In this document: positions 5,358 through 8,303 of the stretch, one piece after another
Layout: every line of letters begins with the position of its first letter
Numbering within the stretch: the first letter of the stretch is position 1
From: Anaerolineales bacterium
Lineage (GTDB): Bacteria; Chloroflexota; Anaerolineae; Anaerolineales; DRMV01
Direction of reading: 5' to 3'
DNA: 8,303 nt
NCBI GenBank assembly: GCA_027026295.1
Contig: JALVOR010000373.1
Span: 1-8,303 of the forward strand
Program-made: the position numbers and the translations under genes
Notes under the pieces: generated by a model
Seen by the model: only the letters and a program-made list of their open reading frames with translations
Told to the model about the DNA's origin: nothing
The model's database searches: none

Positions 5358-6221
5358 TCACACTGCTTCTTCGGCTTCCCGCATGGTTTGGAAGGCGGTC
5401 AGGCCGACTTCCAGAATGTCCAACGTCGGCTCGCGGGTGGTCAGCCGGCGCAGCCACAGGTTGGGCTGCACGATAGCCCACACGAAGCGATTGTGCATGT
5501 GGTCTGCCGTCCAGCGCAGGTATTCGTAAGCGATGCCTGCCAGCACGGGCAGCAGCAGCACCCGGCTTGCCAGCCGCCAGGGCAAGGTTTGGTCGCCCAG
5601 CAGGCTGTAAACCAGAATCGAAACCACCACGAGAATGAGCAGGAAGGCCGTGCCGCAGCGGGGGTGTTCCAGCGGGTAGCGGGCGGCGCTTTCGGGCGTG
5701 AGGGGCGCGCCGGCCTCGAAGGTGTTGATGGTCTTGTGCTCTGCCCCGTGATACTGATACAGCCGGCGCACTTCGCCCATCAGGCCGATGGCCCAGACAT
5801 AGCCAACCAACAGCGCCAGCCGCAGCAGCCCTTCGGCCATGTTGCCCCAAAAGGTGCTGCCGTGCAGCAGCCGCTGGGCGACATGGCCCACCCCGGCGGG
5901 CAGCAGGGCAAACAGCGCCACGCCCACCACGAGCGAAAAGCCCAACGTCAGATACAGCCCCCAGCCTTCTAACTGTTCCTCTTCTTCCATTTGCACATTC
6001 GTCGAAATGGTCAGGGCGCGGGTGCCCAGCACTAACGCATCCCACAGGCCGATGATGCCCCGCAGGAAGGGGATTTTCATCACCGGGCTTTGGTAAAGGT
6101 GGCTGAGGGGTTCGGTGTGGATGTGAATTTCGCCGTCGGGCTTGCGCATGGCCATGGCGACGGCGCGGCGGCCGCGCATCATCACGCCTTCGATGATGGC
6201 TTGCCCGCCGTAGTTCGGCAT
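5358..6221 (-). CDS. DUF1385 (YqhQ-like) membrane protein
   Basis: The 287-residue product carries the DUF1385 signatures in order: YGGQAIIEGVMMRG (4-17), PFLRGI (51-56), YHGAEHKTINTFEAG (157-171), HPRCGTAFLL (186-195) and LTTREPT (260-266). Hydrophobic segments at about 88-110, 130-150, 191-209 and 217-235 make it a polytopic inner-membrane protein. The conserved His/Glu/Cys (H158, E161, H162, H186, C189) look like a metal or catalytic site, but no activity is established for the family as far as I know. I chose the ATG at 6221 because family members usually begin just before YGGQA. No clear Shine-Dalgarno precedes it. An in-frame ATG at 6305 would add 28 residues with a hydrophobic start (MHFFLLLPLFVAD) and begin 23 bases after the peptidase stop. 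Probably co-transcribed with that gene. Confidence 0.9.
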   Translation of the reverse strand: MPNYGGQAIIEGVMMRGRRAVAMAMRKPDGEIHIHTEPLSHLYQSPVMKIPFLRGIIGLWDALVLGTRALTISTNVQMEEEEQLEGWGLYLTLGFSLVVGVALFALLPAGVGHVAQRLLHGSTFWGNMAEGLLRLALLVGYVWAIGLMGEVRRLYQYHGAEHKTINTFEAGAPLTPESAARYPLEHPRCGTAFLLILVVVSILVYSLLGDQTLPWRLASRVLLLPVLAGIAYEYLRWTADHMHNRFVWAIVQPNLWLRRLTTREPTLDILEVGLTAFQTMREAEEAV

Positions 6222-6328
6222 CTTGAGGTTTTTCCCCGCGGTGGGGATTTCGGTCTCCGCGGCCGTGTCGGCGACGAAGAGCGGAAGGAGCAGAAAAAAA
6301 TGCATGGTTACTGGTTGCCTGGTTGGGG

Positions 6329-7693
6329 TTAGAGGGCGAAGAAGAAGCGCACCAAGGCTTCCATGCCCTTGCGCCATGTGGGCAGGTGCAGGTTTTCGTT
6401 GGGGGCGTGCAGGTTGCCGTCGGGCAGGCCAAAGCCGGTGAGCACCGAATCCAGCCCGAGGATTTGCTGCATTTGCCCCACCACGGGAATGCTGCCGCCT
6501 TCGCGGCGGTAGAAGGGCTGGGTGCCCCAGGTGTCTTCCATGGCTTTGGCCAACGCTTTCACTGCCGGGGTGTGGATGTCCGTGACCGAAGCGGGGGCGC
6601 CTGCCATGACATCCAGTTCCCAGCGGATGGTGGCGGGGGCATGGGCTTTCAGGTAGGCTTTCAGTTGCCCGGCAACCTCGTCGGGGTCCTGGTCGGGCAC
6701 CAGGCGGCAGGAAATCTTCGCCATCGCGTAGGAGGGGATGACGGTCTTGGCGCCTTCCTCGATGAAGCCGCTGTAGAGTCCGTTGATTTCCAGCGTGGGG
6801 CGGGCGCCGGTGCGCTCGATGGGGGTGTATTCCGGTTCGCCCCACAGTTGCGGCACGCCGGTTTGCTTCAGATAGAACGCGGTGGGGTCGAAGGGCAGTT
6901 TGGCAAGCGCCTTGCGCTCTTCGTCGCTAAGGGGGCGTACCCTGTCGTAGAAGCCGGGCAGGGTGATGCGCCCGTTTTCGTCGTGCATGCCGGCGATGAG
7001 TTCGGCCAGCGCCTGGGCGGGGTTGTGCACCACGCCGCCGTAAATGCCGGAATGCAGGTCGTGTTCGGGGCCGTAAACCCGCAGTTCGAAATAGGCTAGG
7101 CCGCGCAGGGCATAGGTGATGGTCGGCCAATCTGCTCCCAACATGCCCGAATCGGGGTTCAGGCACACATCGGCGGCCAGCAGGTCTTTGTGTTCGGCAA
7201 TGAAGCCTGCGAGATCGGGCGAGCCGATTTCCTCTTCGCCTTCGATGACGAATTTCACGTTCACGGGCAGCCCGGCGTGGGCGGCGGCTTCCACCGCTTT
7301 GAGGGAAGCCATCACCTGCCCCTTCATGTCGGTGGCGCCGCGGGCATAAAGCCGCTCGCCGCGCACGGTGGGTTCGAAGGGCGGGTTTTCCCACAGTTCC
7401 AGCGGTTCGGCAGGCTGGACGTCGTAGTGCCCGTAGACGAGCACCGTGGGGGCGTTTTCCCGCGTGGCGGGCAGTTCGCCGTAGACCACCGGATGCCCGG
7501 CAGTGGGGTAAACGGCGACCTTGCGCGCCCCGATGGCGCGCAGGTTGTCGGCCACCCAGTTGGCGGCGCGGGCGATGTCATCTTTGTGTTCCGCCGTGGT
7601 GGAAACCGAGGGGATGCGCAGGAAGGCTTCCAGTTCGGCGAGGAAGCGGTCGCTGTTGTCTTTCAGATAAGCCAAAGCCTGACTGAGGGGCAT
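6329..7693 (-). CDS. M20-family metallopeptidase (CNDP/dipeptidase type)
   Basis: The 454-residue enzyme belongs to the M20 di-zinc peptidases that hydrolyse dipeptides or N-acyl amino acids in the cytosol. Predicted metal and catalytic residues are all present: H89 and D91 in GHYDVQP, D122 in GATDMKGQ, the general base E154 and ligand E155 in EGEEEIGS, D181 in NPDSGM, and H429 in NLHAPNENLHL. DLHSGIYGG (212-220) is the lid-domain motif whose His (H214) reaches the partner active site in carnosinase-like dimers. Length and motifs best fit the DapE/ArgE-related dipeptidase group near CNDP. The exact substrate is not predictable. The start at 7693 has GAGG at 7701-7704, 7 bases upstream, and a perfect -10 at 7724-7729. 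The frame stays open to 8080, but that extension covers the promoter and the divergent folC gene. The DUF1385 gene follows downstream. Confidence 0.94.
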   Translation of the reverse strand: MPLSQALAYLKDNSDRFLAELEAFLRIPSVSTTAEHKDDIARAANWVADNLRAIGARKVAVYPTAGHPVVYGELPATRENAPTVLVYGHYDVQPAEPLELWENPPFEPTVRGERLYARGATDMKGQVMASLKAVEAAAHAGLPVNVKFVIEGEEEIGSPDLAGFIAEHKDLLAADVCLNPDSGMLGADWPTITYALRGLAYFELRVYGPEHDLHSGIYGGVVHNPAQALAELIAGMHDENGRITLPGFYDRVRPLSDEERKALAKLPFDPTAFYLKQTGVPQLWGEPEYTPIERTGARPTLEINGLYSGFIEEGAKTVIPSYAMAKISCRLVPDQDPDEVAGQLKAYLKAHAPATIRWELDVMAGAPASVTDIHTPAVKALAKAMEDTWGTQPFYRREGGSIPVVGQMQQILGLDSVLTGFGLPDGNLHAPNENLHLPTWRKGMEALVRFFFAL

Positions 7694-7723
7694 GGTTTGA
7701 CCTCGCAAAAGTGGGATGGCGAT

Positions 7724-7729
7724 ATTATA
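7724..7729 (-). promoter_or_regulatory. -10 box for the M20 peptidase (and DUF1385) transcript
   Basis: A perfect TATAAT reads on the minus strand at 7724-7729, 30 bases before the peptidase start codon. No good -35 match lies at 16-18 bases upstream. The predicted start near 7717 gives a leader of about 24 bases that includes the GAGG ribosome binding site. It shares the 123-base divergent gap 7694-7816 with the folC promoter. Confidence 0.65.
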
Positions 7730-7781
7730 CCGCCGTTGGGTGAGCGCGCGATGAAGAGCAAGGCACGTGTTGATTTGCCCC

Positions 7782-7810
7782 TTGCCCTTCTTTTCCCCCG
7801 CGGGTACAAT
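7782..7810 (+). promoter_or_regulatory. folC promoter, predicted leaderless
   Basis: TTGCCC (7782-7787), a 17-base spacer and TACAAT (7805-7810) form a good sigma-70-type promoter. The -10 ends 6 bases before the ATG at 7817, the same spacing as at 4338/4345, so the transcript should begin at or next to the start codon. No Shine-Dalgarno is visible. Confidence 0.7.
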
Positions 7811-7816
7811 CACCCC

Positions 7817-8303
7817 ATGACCACCATCGCCACCTACCAGGATGCCCTGGATTTTCTCTACGGTTTCATTGATTACAGCCTCACCCGCAACCTGCGCAAC
7901 GCGCCCGAAAAGTTCGATTTGGCGCGCATGGAAACCCTGCTCGAAGCCCTTGGCAGCCCCCACCTCGCTTACCCCACCATTCACATTGCAGGCAGCAAGG
8001 GCAAGGGTTCCACCGCCGCGCTGACCGCCGCGGCATTGCAGGCGCAGGGCTACCGGGTGGGGCTTTACACCTCGCCCCATCTGGAAGACTTCGCCGAGCG
8101 CATTCAGGTGGATGGTAAACCCATCCCCCGCGAGGATTTGCCCGGCGTGGTGGCCCGCCTGCAGCCGTGCACGGCGCGCATTGCCGGGCTGACCACCTTC
8201 GAACTCATCACCGCGGTGGCCTTCCTTTACTTTGCCAACCGCGCCGTGGATGTGGCGGTGGTGGAAGTGGGCCTGGGCGGGCGGCTGGACGCCACCAATG
8301 TGG
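7817..8303 (+). CDS. folC: FolC: folylpolyglutamate synthase / dihydrofolate synthase (5' part)
   Basis: The first 162 residues of a Mur-ligase-superfamily protein are present; the gene runs off the right edge. FolC adds glutamate to dihydropteroate and/or to folates, using ATP, in the cytosol. The evidence is the N-terminal YQDALDFLYGFIDYS, the P-loop IAGSKGKGST (57-66, a variant of the more common GTNGKGS), LYTSPHLEDFAERI (83-96), FELITAVAFLYFA (128-140) and VEVGLGGRLDATN (149-161), which together are diagnostic for FolC. About 260-280 more residues, including the glutamate-ligase C-terminal domain, should follow. Whether it has one or both activities cannot be judged. The start at 7817 is fixed by the promoter 6 bases upstream and by alignment with the usual FolC N-terminus. 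Confidence 0.95.
   Translation, partial: MTTIATYQDALDFLYGFIDYSLTRNLRNAPEKFDLARMETLLEALGSPHLAYPTIHIAGSKGKGSTAALTAAALQAQGYRVGLYTSPHLEDFAERIQVDGKPIPREDLPGVVARLQPCTARIAGLTTFELITAVAFLYFANRAVDVAVVEVGLGGRLDATNV

Noticed and set aside
5251..6432. Minus-strand frame of 393 codons overlapping the DUF1385 gene
   Set aside because: It is Arg/Ala/His-rich out-of-frame translation. It crosses the bidirectional terminator and lacks motifs.
6323..7099. Plus-strand open frame of 258 codons opposite the M20 peptidase
   Set aside because: It is antisense to a gene with all metal ligands intact and has no ribosome binding site or domain.
7694..8080. N-terminal extension of the peptidase to 8080
   Set aside because: It would translate through the peptidase's own -10 box and across the folC promoter and 5' coding region. 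The family N-terminus and a ribosome binding site fit 7693.

Overview
The window is a compact, GC-rich bacterial chromosome segment with eight protein-coding genes (seven complete, one cut by the right edge). No RNA gene, CRISPR array or transposase gene is visible. Protein style and repeat types suggest a Chloroflexota bacterium, probably Anaerolineae-like: a ytxG/ytxH-like pair, a DUF1385 protein, a FolC with a GSKGKGS P-loop, and intergenic degenerate repeats beginning AACCGCA and TGTCATTGCGAG. This placement is inference from recalled sequence style, not from a marker gene.

Left part (1-4168): three genes on the minus strand. In transcription order they are an AMP-forming fatty acyl-CoA ligase (2552-4168), an aldo/keto reductase (1491-2429) and a metallo-beta-lactamase-fold hydrolase (158-1066). 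They are not a tight operon. The ligase ends in a strong hairpin terminator, and each gap is filled with repeats: a 16-bp tandem repeat before the reductase, and a 125-bp inverted-repeat element plus degenerate repeat sequence before the hydrolase.

Middle (4169-5357): a divergent promoter region separates the ligase from a two-gene plus-strand operon. The first product is a two-helix membrane protein with a YtxG/DUF948-like tail. The second is a YtxH-type membrane-anchored coiled-coil protein. A symmetrical hairpin at 5237-5266 closes this operon and probably also the convergent DUF1385 gene.

Right part (5358-8303): an M20 metallopeptidase (6329-7693) followed by a DUF1385/YqhQ-like membrane protein (5358-6221) on the minus strand, probably co-transcribed. 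Divergent from the peptidase is folC (from 7817), running off the window.

The two plus-strand transcription units both have a -10 box ending exactly 6 bases before the ATG and no ribosome binding site, which predicts leaderless mRNAs. The minus-strand genes mostly have ordinary Shine-Dalgarno sites. I see no convincing novel multi-gene system. The most interesting items are the leaderless layout, the repeat families that occupy nearly every gap in the left half, the conserved-looking ytxG-ytxH pairing and the uncertain N-terminus of the DUF1385 protein.
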